A DNA stretch of 64,000 bases. Source: Lutimaribacter saemankumensis (GTDB lineage: Bacteria > Pseudomonadota > Alphaproteobacteria > Rhodobacterales > Rhodobacteraceae). Shown here piece by piece: positions 45,685-55,094 of the stretch. The number at the start of each line of letters is the position of its first letter. The stretch's first letter is position 1. The stretch is from positions 426,220 through 490,219 of the forward strand of contig NZ_FNEB01000002.1 of assembly GCF_900100005.1 (NCBI RefSeq), written 5' to 3'. The notes beneath the pieces were generated by a model. That model was not told where the DNA came from, searched no databases, and saw nothing but the letters and a program-made list of their open reading frames with translations. The position numbers and the translations under genes were made by a program.

Positions 45685-45775
45685 GTTGACAAGATGACGC
45701 ATGTCAACTGAAAAACTACAATATCCTCAAAACTAGGAAAATCATGCTATGTTTTGAGCAAAAATTGGGATATTG
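45685..45775. promoter_or_regulatory. Divergent promoter region with three nested inverted repeats
   Basis: Between the importer operon and the SDR operon: GTTGAC(45685-45690)/GTCAAC(45703-45708), CAATATCC(45719-45726)/GGATATTG(45768-45775) and TCAAAAC(45727-45733)/GTTTTGA(45751-45757), all perfect. On the minus strand a TTGACA box overlaps the first dyad. Repeated dyads spaced by helical turns suit a multimeric Lrp-type regulator, and an Lrp gene ends the divergent operon. The binder is inferred. Confidence 0.5.
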
Positions 45776-45806
45776 AGTTGAGCAAACAAAATTTCGAGGC
45801 ACAGAA

Positions 45807-46514
45807 ATGCGAAAAGTCGTTTGGATAACTGGTGCAGGCTCTGGAATCGGAGCAGCCATGGCGCGACACTTTGCAGATGCCGGATACGACCTAGCTATCA
45901 CCGCGCGAAATCGGCAGAGTCTTGAGGATGTTGCACTTGCGCTGCCCAGTTCGACACGAGTGCTTATTGCGCCCGGCGATGTGAGAGACCGCGATCTAAT
46001 GGCAGAAACGGCCGCGGAAATCGCACAAAACCTCGGCTCGCTAAATGTGCTCTGCAACAATGCTGGCTTGAATATACCCCACCGCACGTGGGCTGAACTG
46101 GATTGGCAGTCCTGGGATGAAGTCATTGAGGTCAATATCACTGGCGCGCTTAACGTGATCGCTGCGACACTACCCGTTATGCGACCCTCTGGTGGCGTTA
46201 TGATCCACACCTCGTCTTGGGCAGGACGCTTCCATTCTGCCGTCGCAGGCGTCCCGTACGGAGCATCCAAACATGCTCTTTCAGACATTTCTGCAAGCTT
46301 GAATTCAGAAGAGGGCAAGAACGGCATACGCTCTTGCGCTCTATGCCCCGCAGAGGTCGCAACACCCCTCATGGAGCGTCGCCCCGGGTATGACCCCAGC
46401 ATGGCGGCCGAAATGATTCAGCCTGAAGATATGGCCGAAGCTGCACTTTTCGCCGCGGAAATGAACCCAGCGGTCGCGGTTCATGAAATCGTTCTCGCAC
46501 CGGTCCGCGGATGA
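45807..46514 (+). CDS. Short-chain dehydrogenase/reductase
   Basis: 235 residues. Cofactor motif TGAGSGIGAAMA near residue 8, NNAG near 80, catalytic Ser in HTSSWAG and YGASK (Tyr/Lys) near 148-152. ITARNR after the second strand favours NADP. It reduces or oxidises an alcohol/ketone; the substrate is unknown. First gene of the plus-strand operon with VOC and Lrp genes, divergent from the importer. Confidence 0.88.
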   Translation: MRKVVWITGAGSGIGAAMARHFADAGYDLAITARNRQSLEDVALALPSSTRVLIAPGDVRDRDLMAETAAEIAQNLGSLNVLCNNAGLNIPHRTWAELDWQSWDEVIEVNITGALNVIAATLPVMRPSGGVMIHTSSWAGRFHSAVAGVPYGASKHALSDISASLNSEEGKNGIRSCALCPAEVATPLMERRPGYDPSMAAEMIQPEDMAEAALFAAEMNPAVAVHEIVLAPVRG

Positions 46515-46548
46515 CTGGCTACATCAAATCATTCAACAGGAGAGAGAA

Positions 46549-47409
46549 ATGAACCATCCGGTTAAAGGCGTCGATCATGTTTTCCTTCTCGTTAGCAACC
46601 TCGACGAAGCGGCGAAGCGCTATGCAGAATTAGGCTTCACTATTTCTCCTCGTGGTTTGCATTCTGCTGCAAAGGGATCGGCCAACCATACAATTATGTT
46701 TCCGGAAGATTACTTCGAACTTCTGGGGCTTCTGAAAAAAACACCCGGCAATGCCGGGAGGTTTGAGGCGCTAGAGCGTATGGGTGAAGGTCTACACGCA
46801 ATCGCGTGCAGGATTGATGATGCCAGTGAAGCTTCAAAAGCGCTAGGCGACTTGGGAATTGCAACGGAAGGATTGGGCAGTTTTGAGCGTCCTGTCCCGT
46901 TGCCTGACGGAACCGAAGGGATCGCGGCATTCTCCACCGTTGCATTTACATCGGAGGAGGTGCCATTCGGGACGGTATTCATGTGCCAACATCGCACACG
47001 CGAAACGGTCTGGCTGCCTGAATTGATCAAGCATCCCAATTCGGCTTGCGGATTGAACGCCATCCTGGCGGTTAGCGAGGATCCGCAACAAGATGCGGAC
47101 GCGTTCGCAAGACTATGGGCCAATTCGACCGTTGCGAAGACGCCTACAGGTGCACAAATCGAAACGGGCAAGGCGTCTGCCCCATTGGAATTGTTCACGC
47201 CGCAATCTTTGAAGGAAACGTATCCGTGGCTAGACGTATCGAGTTTGCCAAAAGGTGCCTTTGCAGGCCTCCGCATAGACGTTCAAGACATAAAAAAAGT
47301 CAGAGCTAGTCTCGATGCCGCGAACATTGCTGCGCACCCCACGGCAAAAGGGCTTGCTGTTGCCCCTGTAGACGCTTGTGGAACAATCGTAGAGTTCGTT
47401 GCGAAATGA
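46549..47409 (+). CDS. VOC (glyoxalase-like) superfamily protein
   Basis: 286 residues from ATG 46549, with GGAGAGAG upstream. The N-terminal module (GVDHVFLLVSNLDEAAKRYAELGFTIS, then ANHTIMFPEDYFELLGLL) carries the metal-type His and Glu of vicinal-oxygen-chelate enzymes. A second module follows. It resembles the Glyoxalase_3-type group, of unknown reaction. Its stop overlaps the Lrp start (ATGA). Confidence 0.8.
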   Translation: MNHPVKGVDHVFLLVSNLDEAAKRYAELGFTISPRGLHSAAKGSANHTIMFPEDYFELLGLLKKTPGNAGRFEALERMGEGLHAIACRIDDASEASKALGDLGIATEGLGSFERPVPLPDGTEGIAAFSTVAFTSEEVPFGTVFMCQHRTRETVWLPELIKHPNSACGLNAILAVSEDPQQDADAFARLWANSTVAKTPTGAQIETGKASAPLELFTPQSLKETYPWLDVSSLPKGAFAGLRIDVQDIKKVRASLDAANIAAHPTAKGLAVAPVDACGTIVEFVAK

Positions 47410-47927
47410 CAGGCGGACCGAAAACAGGCGCGGGAAGCCGTAGTCGCCGTGCAGCTGAAAACATTACATTTGACAGCATTGACCAACGGATTCTCGACAT
47501 CCTCCAACGCGACAGTGAGGCGCCCATAACGGCGATTTCGGAGGAAGTCGGCTTATCCGCAACACCTTGCTGGCGTCGCATCAAGCGAATGGAAGAAGCC
47601 GGATTAATAAAAGGCCGAGTTGCGCTCGTTGATCAAAAACGGGCGAATGTTCCCATGACAATTTTTATCGGGGTCACGGCTTCCCGTCATGAAATCTCAT
47701 GGCTCAATCAGTTTCGCGAACTCATCGAAGAAATACCGGAAATCACCGAAGCATACCGACTAACGGGAACGGTGGACTATATTTTGAAAGTTGTCGTGCC
47801 CGATGTCGCAACATACGATCGCGTATACAAGCAGATGATTGAGCGTCTCGAGTTCAATCAGATTAACTCCATGATCTCGATGGAAGAGCTCAAATTCACT
47901 ACAGCGATACCTACAAGCTATCTCTGA
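47406..47927 (+). CDS. Lrp/AsnC-family regulator of the divergent locus
   Basis: 173 residues from ATG 47406, overlapping the VOC stop by four bases. About 20 basic residues precede the winged helix (SIDQRILDILQRDSEAPITA, SATPCWRRIKRMEEAGLI). The RAM domain (AYRLTGTVDYILKVVV) is complete. It probably controls its own operon and the importer/enzyme operon across the shared promoter region at 45685-45775. Confidence 0.88.
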   Translation: MTGGPKTGAGSRSRRAAENITFDSIDQRILDILQRDSEAPITAISEEVGLSATPCWRRIKRMEEAGLIKGRVALVDQKRANVPMTIFIGVTASRHEISWLNQFRELIEEIPEITEAYRLTGTVDYILKVVVPDVATYDRVYKQMIERLEFNQINSMISMEELKFTTAIPTSYL

Positions 47928-47972
47928 ACGACGCAGACTGATAAGCACCTCACTTGGGTAGTATACCTAACC

Positions 47973-48453
47973 TCACGCCGCCAGCAGGTCCTCCTCCAGC
48001 TTGGCAAACAGGGCGACATCTTCTTCCGGACTCTCGAAGAGATGGCCATAAACGTCCATCGTCACGTTGATCGAGGAATGCCCCATCAGGGCCTGGATCT
48101 TCTTGGGCGGCCAGTTCTGCTCGATGAACAGAGACGCCGCAGCGTGGCGCAGAGCATGGAAGCTGAACTTGGGCTTTCCCTCTTCGTCCACGATCCCGTT
48201 CTCAAGCAGCAACGGCACGAGAACCCGGTTGTGGATGTTCGAGTGGTTCTCGACGTTTCCCTTGCCGTTCGGGAAGACGAGGTCCAGCTCGCCCTTGGGA
48301 CAGTCCTCGCGCCAGGCCTGCAGCGTGTCATGAACCATTGGCGCCATGGGGATGCTGCGCCGCCCCGTGCGGCTCTTGGGCTTGCCCATCTCGTTGAACC
48401 GGTCAGCGCGTTTGCGGATGTGGATCAGACGTGCATCGAAATCGACGCAATCC
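47973..48453 (-). pseudogene. Truncated tyrosine recombinase, copy 2 (C-terminal part)
   Basis: Nearly identical to the C-terminal half of the intact integrase at 55095-56045 (for example KGNVENHSNI and SSINVTMDVYGH shared), so this is a recent duplicate. The homology begins about five bases outside the stop codon and is cut at 48453, after which the dispersed repeat (copy B) starts directly. The catalytic arginine of the first box and the DNA-binding half are absent. Confidence 0.88.
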
Positions 48454-48625
48454 GCAATGTTGATACGGAAAAGACGACCGCAATCCAGTTCGACAGGCCG
48501 CAAAACCACGATAGCTTGTTATAGCGCCCAGCGCAGGCAGGATTAGGACACACTCAGCTCTGAAGGCGGCGCCGGGCCTGTTGAATGCTTTCGCAAAAGG
48601 ACATGTGGCGCCGACGGAAGCCACC
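48453..48625 (-). repeat. Dispersed repeat, copy B (partner at 7823-7995)
   Basis: Ungapped match to 7823-7995. One end abuts the truncated integrase exactly, so this element, or a recombination at its end, removed the integrase's 5' half. The rest of the spacer to 48879 holds no recognisable gene. Confidence 0.6.
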
Positions 48626-48879
48626 TTGGTTTTTCCGAGGAATCTCAATGCCCTCAGTGCTGTCAAACCACTTCAGAGGTTTGATTGCTGCCATTCGATA
48701 TCGCCGCGAGTTTGTTCATTTACGTGCATTCAATAAACAAAGCTGTCTGTTTCTTAAGGTTTTCTCTCCACGTATCTCTGCTCCGGCAAAGGGAGCATAC
48801 GTGCCGTCAAGCCCTGCCTCACAAGAACTTGTCCGCTTCCGATGCATGTCATCCGCTTCAAATAGCGAGGGAAACTCCA

Positions 48880-49548
48880 ATGCTAGAAAACCCCAGCACA
48901 TTTTTCGGACTTGTAACGTTTGCCGCCGTTGCCTCTGTAACCCCTGGGCCAAACAACTTCATGGTGATGGCGTCCAGTGCTGCTTTCGGTCTGAAAAGAA
49001 CTCTGCCGCACATGGCCGGGATCGTGGGAGGTTTCGCCCTGATGATTGGTTCCGTCGTGCTTGGTCTCGGCACAGTGCTCGGTGCATACCCGCAGATATT
49101 GGCAGTGGTTCGCATCGCAGGGGCAGGTTGGCTTTTCTGGCTTGCATGGCAGCTCGGAAGAGCTGCTTTCGCACCCCAGGCAAGCGAAGACACACCAAAC
49201 CAGCTGGACACCGAGGCCCGCCCTTTGACCATTTTGGAGGCGGCCATGTTTCAATGGGTAAACCCCAAAGCTTGGACCATGGCGCTTGGAGCTAGTGCCG
49301 CTTACTCAGGGGTTGCTTCAGAGCTGCTCATGCGGGCGGGATTGATGGCGGTCACCTTTGTCATGGTTGCCCCTCTTTGCCTGGCCCTTTGGGCACTCGC
49401 GGGTAGAGGAATAGGTGCGCTGACGATGAAGGGCGTGTCATCACGCTGGGCGTCCTTCGTTATGGCAGCTCTCGTCGCCTTCAGCGCCCTTTCCGTCTTA
49501 CTGGACCCAGAGCGTATCGCCAACGCGTTCGGCGCTTTCGGAACCTGA
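48880..49548 (+). CDS. LysE/RhtB-family amino-acid exporter
   Basis: 222 residues from ATG 48880, with GAGGGA upstream. LysE features: SVTPGPNNFMVMASSAAFG near residue 20, GAGWLFWLAWQLGR, and FQWVNPKAWTMALGA near 125. Six spans. It exports an amino acid or similar small molecule. Followed by cupin and MBL genes on the same strand. Confidence 0.9.
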   Translation: MLENPSTFFGLVTFAAVASVTPGPNNFMVMASSAAFGLKRTLPHMAGIVGGFALMIGSVVLGLGTVLGAYPQILAVVRIAGAGWLFWLAWQLGRAAFAPQASEDTPNQLDTEARPLTILEAAMFQWVNPKAWTMALGASAAYSGVASELLMRAGLMAVTFVMVAPLCLALWALAGRGIGALTMKGVSSRWASFVMAALVAFSALSVLLDPERIANAFGAFGT

Positions 49549-49586
49549 CTTCCATTACAGAAATTCTTCAGACTCAAGGAAATCCT

Positions 49587-49901
49587 ATGAAAAAGATCTC
49601 TCCTCAGGATTTCACGGGCACGCGTGCCTGGGAGGCCATGAACATCGAGCGGTTCACAGGTGCAACGACGGTGCGCCTCCACTGGACCAACGAAAGTTAT
49701 CAGTGGCACGTCAACGATGGCCCCGAAGTCTTCGTGGTGCTCGATGGAAAAGTCGAGATGCATGCCAGAGAAAACGGCAAAGTCGCAATACATCCAATGA
49801 CGGCGGGAGATGTGTTTCACGCGCAAGAGGGGGATGAACATGTTGCTCACCCTATTGGTTCAGCCCGCGTGCTCGTCATCGAGCGCGAGGGAAGCATCTG
49901 A
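49587..49901 (+). CDS. Small cupin-domain protein
   Basis: 104 residues with AAGGAAATCC upstream. Cupin motifs: WHVNDGPEVFVVLDGKVEMH and a second motif ending HVAHPIGSARVLVIE. The first motif lacks the usual HxH pair (WHVND), so metal binding is uncertain. Its stop overlaps the MBL start by one base, so it is translated together with it. Confidence 0.82.
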   Translation: MKKISPQDFTGTRAWEAMNIERFTGATTVRLHWTNESYQWHVNDGPEVFVVLDGKVEMHARENGKVAIHPMTAGDVFHAQEGDEHVAHPIGSARVLVIEREGSI

Positions 49902-50668
49902 TGACACAGACCATCATTGAGACAATACCAATCCTGCCCTTCGGCATGGTGAACGCCTTTCTTGTAATCCATGAGAGACGCGCTTTGCTTGTTGATACCG
50001 GCCTACCTGGATCGGAGGGGAAGATTGAGAATGCCTTGAAAATGCATAAGCTTGATTGGTCCGATATTGCGCTCACGGTTCTTACCCATGCCCATATCGA
50101 TCACGCCGGGTCTGCCGCACAGGTGCGCAGGCTGACGGCGCAACCTCTGTTCGCGCATAAGGATGAGTTCCCTTACTGCAATGGATATCCACCAGTTTTG
50201 CGGCCGAGCGGAATTTTCGGAAGGGTTTTCCAGAAAACCGGGGCGATCGAACAAGGCTTCGAGTATTTCACGCCAGACCTGCCATTGACGAAAGCTGAGG
50301 CAGATCTTTCACCTTTTGGCTTTCCAGCTAGTGCGCTTCACACACCGGGTCATACCCCTGGTTCACTTTCCGTTTTACTCGACGACGGGCGGGTAATAGC
50401 GGGAGATCTCCTGGCCTCAGGTATCCTGCTGGGAGGGATCGCAATGCGAAGCCGCCCTAAGAAACCGCCTTTCGAAGAAGACACAGTGGCCGTGGCAGAT
50501 TCTCTGGACCAGCTTTTGTCGCGGGGGGGCAAGTATTTCTATTTGGGTCATGGGGGTAGACTGCCTGCGTCCACCGTAAGGGCGCACGTTTCAAGGCTGC
50601 GTAGCGCCGATCGTCCGGGAGTCTTTAAGCTTCCACGTATTCTACCAAATGATCAGACGTGGATGTGA
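49901..50668 (+). CDS. Metallo-beta-lactamase-fold hydrolase
   Basis: 255 residues. Metal motif THAHIDHAGSAAQ (HxHxDH) near residue 62, a further His in TPGHTPGSLSVLL, Asp in AGDLLASG, and the last His in YLGHGG. This is the glyoxalase-II-like subgroup. The substrate is unknown. Partner of the cupin. Confidence 0.88.
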   Translation: MTQTIIETIPILPFGMVNAFLVIHERRALLVDTGLPGSEGKIENALKMHKLDWSDIALTVLTHAHIDHAGSAAQVRRLTAQPLFAHKDEFPYCNGYPPVLRPSGIFGRVFQKTGAIEQGFEYFTPDLPLTKAEADLSPFGFPASALHTPGHTPGSLSVLLDDGRVIAGDLLASGILLGGIAMRSRPKKPPFEEDTVAVADSLDQLLSRGGKYFYLGHGGRLPASTVRAHVSRLRSADRPGVFKLPRILPNDQTWM

Positions 50669-50819
50669 AGGCACGCCTAGTCTGCATTGAGGAAGCGACC
50701 GGCACTGATGCTGCCTCATAATCGCGGAAAGCAACGGAAGCAGATAGTCAAAACACCAATATAGAAGTATCGCTGTCAAAGGCTCCTGCACCCCTTGATG
50801 TTCCAACTGGGATCCTGAC

Positions 50820-51725
50820 TTAGTCGGCTTCACCTGCGAGCAAGCGCTTCCTTATGAATGCATTGCGTCTCAGAAAATCCAGAACGGCCCGGACACGGGC
50901 CGTTTTTTGAAGGTCAGGATGCACCAGAAGCCACAAATCCGTGTCCATGGCCGGAATGACATTTGTCTGCCTAACTAGCCCTTCCTCGCCCTCAGCAAGA
51001 TAAGTTGGCAAGAGTGCAATGCCGAGACCTGACCGCGCCGTTTGATAACTTGCAAGGAGCGAGTTCACCTTTAGGCCGACCCTATCCTCCAGCGCATAGT
51101 CGCGCAGAACGGAATGGAAGCGATCGTCAGGCATGTCATCTGACATGCCAATGACCGGGCCGGACATGGCTTCTTCCGCTGTCCAAGAGCTGGGACGATA
51201 GAAAGCATGTCGGATCACACCCAACCGTTGACCCGCAAGGTTAAGATCCGGCGAGGAGGAAGGCCTAAGCGCGATATCAGCATCTCTTCGTGATAGGTCG
51301 AAAACCGTGTTCGATGTCCGAACATCGAGCGTCACCTCGCTGTAGTCGGACCTGAAATCCGGGATGACCGGCGCTAGAAGTCCCATAAGGAGCGTGTCGG
51401 TCGTTGTCAGAGTGACACTACCCTCCGGCCGCGTATCCTGTCCCTGGACCTGGCGCTCGGCGTCCAGCGTAAGAGCACGCATGTGTTGCGCGGTTTCGAG
51501 GAGAACCAAACCTGTCTCTGTCGGGACATATCCCGTGCGAAGACGATCGAACAAGCGCGCACCCAGTCGGGACTCAATGCCGTTGAGATGGCGCGTCATG
51601 GTCGGATGGCTTTGCCCAGTCGCCCGAGCGGCGGCAGTGAGAGAGCCCTCTTCGGCGATGCACAGGACGGTTTCGTAATCAGACCAGGAAAGGGATTTGT
51701 TCAATTTTGAATACTCAAAAAACAA
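50820..51725 (-). CDS. LysR-family transcriptional regulator
   Basis: 301 residues. N-terminal helix-turn-helix (TVLCIAEEGSLTAAARATGQSHPTMTRHLNGIE) and a substrate-binding domain that ends with a long helix. Divergent from the quinone-reductase-like gene across 81 bases containing palindromes, the usual arrangement for a LysR regulator and its target. Confidence 0.9.
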   Translation of the reverse strand: MFFEYSKLNKSLSWSDYETVLCIAEEGSLTAAARATGQSHPTMTRHLNGIESRLGARLFDRLRTGYVPTETGLVLLETAQHMRALTLDAERQVQGQDTRPEGSVTLTTTDTLLMGLLAPVIPDFRSDYSEVTLDVRTSNTVFDLSRRDADIALRPSSSPDLNLAGQRLGVIRHAFYRPSSWTAEEAMSGPVIGMSDDMPDDRFHSVLRDYALEDRVGLKVNSLLASYQTARSGLGIALLPTYLAEGEEGLVRQTNVIPAMDTDLWLLVHPDLQKTARVRAVLDFLRRNAFIRKRLLAGEAD

Positions 51726-51741
51726 TTTCGGCAGTTTTATG

Positions 51742-51782
51742 CATGATCATGGAATGCTAGCTCCTATTCAATGAAAAATTGA
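51742..51782. promoter_or_regulatory. Palindromes in the LysR / quinone reductase divergent spacer
   Basis: CATGATCATG (51742-51751) is a perfect palindrome, and TCAAT-GAAAA-ATTGA (51768-51782) is a T-N13-A type dyad like LysR boxes (usually T-N11-A). Both lie between the two divergent starts. Confidence 0.45.
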
Positions 51783-51806
51783 CCGCCATATCAAACCGAG
51801 ATCAAC

Positions 51807-52532
51807 ATGAATGTTCATATAACTCTCGCTCACCCTGAACCGACTTCATTCAATGGAAGCCTGACATACCGGGCGGAAACCTATTTCAAACGGGCTGGTA
51901 ATAACGTGACCAAGACCGATCTTTACGCGTCGGATTTCGATCCGGTAGAGCGTGGAGCGCATTACAAAGATCGTTCGAACAAAGATGTCTTCATTCCCTT
52001 GGGTGAACAAAGGGCTGCCTGGAAGAATGGAACGACGCCCGAGGATGTGAGAAGCGAGATCGATAATCTTCGGAACGCTGACTTGGTGATCCTCCAGTTT
52101 CCGCTCTGGTGGCATGGCCCCCCTGCGATCCTCAAGGGCTGGTTTGACCGCACTTTTCCCAGCGGCGGCGTCTACACAAGTCGCATGCGCTATGATGAAG
52201 GCTACTTCAAGGGGAAGCGCGCCATGTTGTCAGTGACCACAGGAGCCCCTGAAGAAGCTTTTGGTCCAGGAGCCCGAGGTGGAGATCCAGCCACAATGCT
52301 TTGGCCGCTGCACTATTCTTTGCACTATCTGGGCTTCGAGGTTTTACACCCTTTCCTGGCCCACGGTGTTCAAGGCCACGGATATAGCTACGAAGACCAT
52401 GGCAAGGCGGAATGCAGGTTGGCACAGAAACTCGACTCTTGGGAAGATCGCCTTGCCGGAGTGTGGAACGAGGCAGCACAATCGTTTCCCGGCTGGCCTG
52501 ATTGGGATCACCGTGGGCAGCCATTGAGTTGA
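51807..52532 (+). CDS. NAD(P)H quinone oxidoreductase (flavodoxin-fold, NQO1/MdaB-like)
   Basis: 241 residues. FMN/FAD-binding start ITLAHPEPTSFNGSL, then LVILQFPLWWHGPPAILKGWFDRTF near residue 95 and the loop TTGAPEEAFGPG. It reduces quinones or electrophiles with two electrons, protecting the cell. Probably induced through the divergent LysR regulator. Confidence 0.87.
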   Translation: MNVHITLAHPEPTSFNGSLTYRAETYFKRAGNNVTKTDLYASDFDPVERGAHYKDRSNKDVFIPLGEQRAAWKNGTTPEDVRSEIDNLRNADLVILQFPLWWHGPPAILKGWFDRTFPSGGVYTSRMRYDEGYFKGKRAMLSVTTGAPEEAFGPGARGGDPATMLWPLHYSLHYLGFEVLHPFLAHGVQGHGYSYEDHGKAECRLAQKLDSWEDRLAGVWNEAAQSFPGWPDWDHRGQPLS

Positions 52533-52611
52533 CTGCTGTTACAGCAGAGGTAGATGGCGCCTTCTGCCGTCCAGGGAACATTTCTCAAAGTGCGGCGAAA
52601 GGCTGCTGCCG

Positions 52612-53280
52612 TTACTTCACGATTATCTTGGCAATCGCATACCCGACGGCATGCATATCCGCTAGGTTCACGATTTCGACATCCATGTCGCCATCGCGTC
52701 CATCGGGCGACAACGCGGTTATACGTCCGATGCACTCGTTCTTCGAGGTTGGCTCAAAACTTACTGGGCCATAGGTATTCCAACGGCATAGCAGACTGTC
52801 TGCAATCGGTTCTCCGGCGCCGAGGACAACCGCTTCGAAGGATTGTCCTTGAGAGACCGGGTTTCTTACATCCCGGATCAGAATGCGGAGATCACTGAAC
52901 TGATTATTGTAGGGGTAAATACCGTTCACCCGCCCTACCAAAGACCCATTTTCCGCGAAGACGGCAATGTCATAAGGAACCTGCGTCGAAGGAATGGCGT
53001 ATCCGGCCTCATCACGCAATGGCTCAAACCCCTGATGAAGCCTAAAGGTCGCGCAATTTGACGACACCACACTGAGATGTGACGCATATGGCTCAGATAT
53101 CTCCAAGCGGCAGGTTGCGTCTTGGGGAACCTCTTTATCTGCATCTTTGACAGATATCGTGATCTCACCCCCAAGCTGGATGGATCCCCCCAAAATTCGG
53201 ATTTCGAAATCATCTGCCAACGCAAAACGCTCCGCGAAAAGGGACACAACCAACGACAAGAGTAGAAATGTCGGTTTCAT
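52612..53280 (-). CDS. Secreted hypothetical protein
   Basis: 222 residues from ATG 53280, with GGAGGTG upstream and a signal peptide (MKPTFLLLSLVVSLFAERFALA). The mature part is strand-rich with two Ig-like halves, each with a cysteine pair (CRLEISEPYASHL to SNCATF; LLCRWNTYG to KNECIG) and a DFE/DMD-type acidic end. I do not recognise the family. Confidence 0.65.
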   Translation of the reverse strand: MKPTFLLLSLVVSLFAERFALADDFEIRILGGSIQLGGEITISVKDADKEVPQDATCRLEISEPYASHLSVVSSNCATFRLHQGFEPLRDEAGYAIPSTQVPYDIAVFAENGSLVGRVNGIYPYNNQFSDLRILIRDVRNPVSQGQSFEAVVLGAGEPIADSLLCRWNTYGPVSFEPTSKNECIGRITALSPDGRDGDMDVEIVNLADMHAVGYAIAKIIVK

Positions 53281-53462
53281 TGGGCACCTCCAGATCCGCT
53301 GACGACCACAATAGTAGACCCCTATGCGTGGAAAGTCACATTCTCGAAGACTGCGCATACTTGTGCGCGCAAGGGCAAATCCAAAATGAACGCTCGCACT
53401 GTCCACGCAGCAAACCTTGGCTCAATTGCTTCGAGCAACGGTGGCCCGTTTGCCGACCCCTG

Positions 53463-53780
53463 TTAGCGGCGTCTAATTAGCTCCCGACGCAGGGCAGCAT
53501 GGACGACAACGCATACCGGCAACCAGACAGGTGCGAAAAAAGCCCCTCCGAAAAGGTTCCAAAAGACTGCCTCACCCCCGCCTGCAACACCCATTTTGAT
53601 ACCAGAAGCGAATACCGCCGCAATAAAAGCGGTCAAGCACGTAAACAAAAAAGACATCCATGGGCTCATCGGCATGAGCTTCACAAAAAAGATCGACAGT
53701 GCAGCGGAAAGCAGCGCCACAACAATCGAGTAAGGCAACCAGGGCTCACCCAATAGATATTCATAGCCGAACATATCCAT
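53463..53780 (-). CDS. Small integral membrane protein
   Basis: 105 residues (103 from the ATG at 53774, which sits better behind GGAG). Three hydrophobic spans (SIVVALLSAALSIFFVKL, MSFLFTCLTAFIAAVFA, FWNLFGGAFFAPVWLPVCVV) and a basic C-terminus (RRELIRRR). Family not recognised. Confidence 0.6.
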   Translation of the reverse strand: MDMFGYEYLLGEPWLPYSIVVALLSAALSIFFVKLMPMSPWMSFLFTCLTAFIAAVFASGIKMGVAGGGEAVFWNLFGGAFFAPVWLPVCVVVHAALRRELIRRR

Positions 53781-53790
53781 ATCTCCGACC

Positions 53791-53952
53791 TTACGCCGGT
53801 TTCATGAAAATGTCTCCAAGACGCAACCGCCGCTGATTCACCAAATTGGAGACAACAGCTTCTTCTGACCCCGTAGTCATCCCCTCTGAAAGGTGGATCG
53901 CGGAGTGAGCGCCTTGATCGCAAACCCGTAGCTTCTCGAAATCGTCTTTCAT
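53791..53952 (-). CDS. Possible 53-residue small protein upstream of the membrane gene
   Basis: ATG 53952 to TAA 53791 encodes MKDDFEKLRVCDQGAHSAIH and continues to a C-terminus NQRRLRLGDIFMKPA. The stop lies 10 bases before the next gene's start, as in an operon, but no ribosome site is seen and no homologue is recognised. Confidence 0.3.
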   Translation of the reverse strand: MKDDFEKLRVCDQGAHSAIHLSEGMTTGSEEAVVSNLVNQRRLRLGDIFMKPA

Positions 53953-54081
53953 CTCAGGAACACAGAACCGCCGCGCCTGAAAAAAGAACCCAAGCTATTC
54001 TTTGCCAAACTCTTGAGTCATCATTCGATGGCTCGGATGGGGCGCTCATAACTCGGCTCGATTGTTTGCGGAATTGAAAGA

Positions 54082-54987
54082 ATGGCACGAAAGCAAAAAC
54101 CAAAAATCGGTCTTGCGCTCGGCAGCGGTGGTGCACGCGGCTGGTGTCACATCGGTATTTTGCGGGCCCTCGAAGACATGGGCGTAAAGCCCGACGTCAT
54201 TACCGGGGCTTCAATGGGCGCGTTGGTGGCCGCCATCTACGCCGGCGGGGTGCTGGACGAGCTTGAAGAGTGGGCCAGAAAGCAGACGGCGCGGGATTTC
54301 TTTGGAATGCTCGACATCAGGTTGTCTTCTGGCGGGTTGGTTGAGGGCACGGAAATCCTCGATGTGATCCGCCGACTGGTAGATGTGGACAGAATTGAGC
54401 AACTGCCGGTTCCGCTGGCCATTGTCACGACGGATATGGCCTCGGGCCGGGAGGTCTGGCTGACCGAGGGAGATCTTGCCGAAGCCGTGCGTGCCTCGGT
54501 CGCCCTTCCAGGTGTTATAAGCCCGTTCCGGATCGGGGATCGCTGGTTTTTGGATGGTGGTCTGACCAACCCCCTGCCCGTTTCGGCTTGCCGCATACTG
54601 GGAGCCGAGGTGGTCATCGCTGCCAACCCCAACGGCCGTTTCGACGGGACATTCTGGGCCGAACGTGAACAACAAATGCCCATGTTCTGGAAATCCTGGA
54701 GCGAACGCCTGCGCGATCTACCCACGGCCTTGTCCGGGTTGTTCGAAAGCGGAACAGAAAAAGATCTTACCCCGCAATATATCGATGTGATTTCAGCTTC
54801 GATAGACATCATGACCGATGGCATCCGGCGGGCCAAACTGGCTGGTGACCCGCCGCATGTCCTGCTTGATGCCCACCTTTCCAATCTGTCGGTGCTGGAT
54901 TTCCACAAGGCGAACGAGGCGATCGAAGAAGGGCGTCGCATCGTCGAGGAAAACGCCGAGGCAATCGCAAGGTGCGCAAGACTTTGA
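54082..54987 (+). CDS. Patatin-like phospholipase (RssA type)
   Basis: 301 residues. Oxyanion loop GSGGARGWCHIG near 14-25, nucleophile GASMG near 44-48, and catalytic Asp in LDGGLTNPLPV near 158. A short bacterial single-domain patatin, cytoplasmic. It hydrolyses lipids or acyl esters; the target is unknown. Confidence 0.9.
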   Translation: MARKQKPKIGLALGSGGARGWCHIGILRALEDMGVKPDVITGASMGALVAAIYAGGVLDELEEWARKQTARDFFGMLDIRLSSGGLVEGTEILDVIRRLVDVDRIEQLPVPLAIVTTDMASGREVWLTEGDLAEAVRASVALPGVISPFRIGDRWFLDGGLTNPLPVSACRILGAEVVIAANPNGRFDGTFWAEREQQMPMFWKSWSERLRDLPTALSGLFESGTEKDLTPQYIDVISASIDIMTDGIRRAKLAGDPPHVLLDAHLSNLSVLDFHKANEAIEEGRRIVEENAEAIARCARL

Positions 54988-55094
54988 CAAGTGCAAAGGT
55001 AGCTTAGTCTGCTGAACGGACATTAGCTCAGATCGCCGAGACAGACAGTTACGTGGCTTCGGTCGTTTCTCCAAACGAGCCATTTAATACAATC

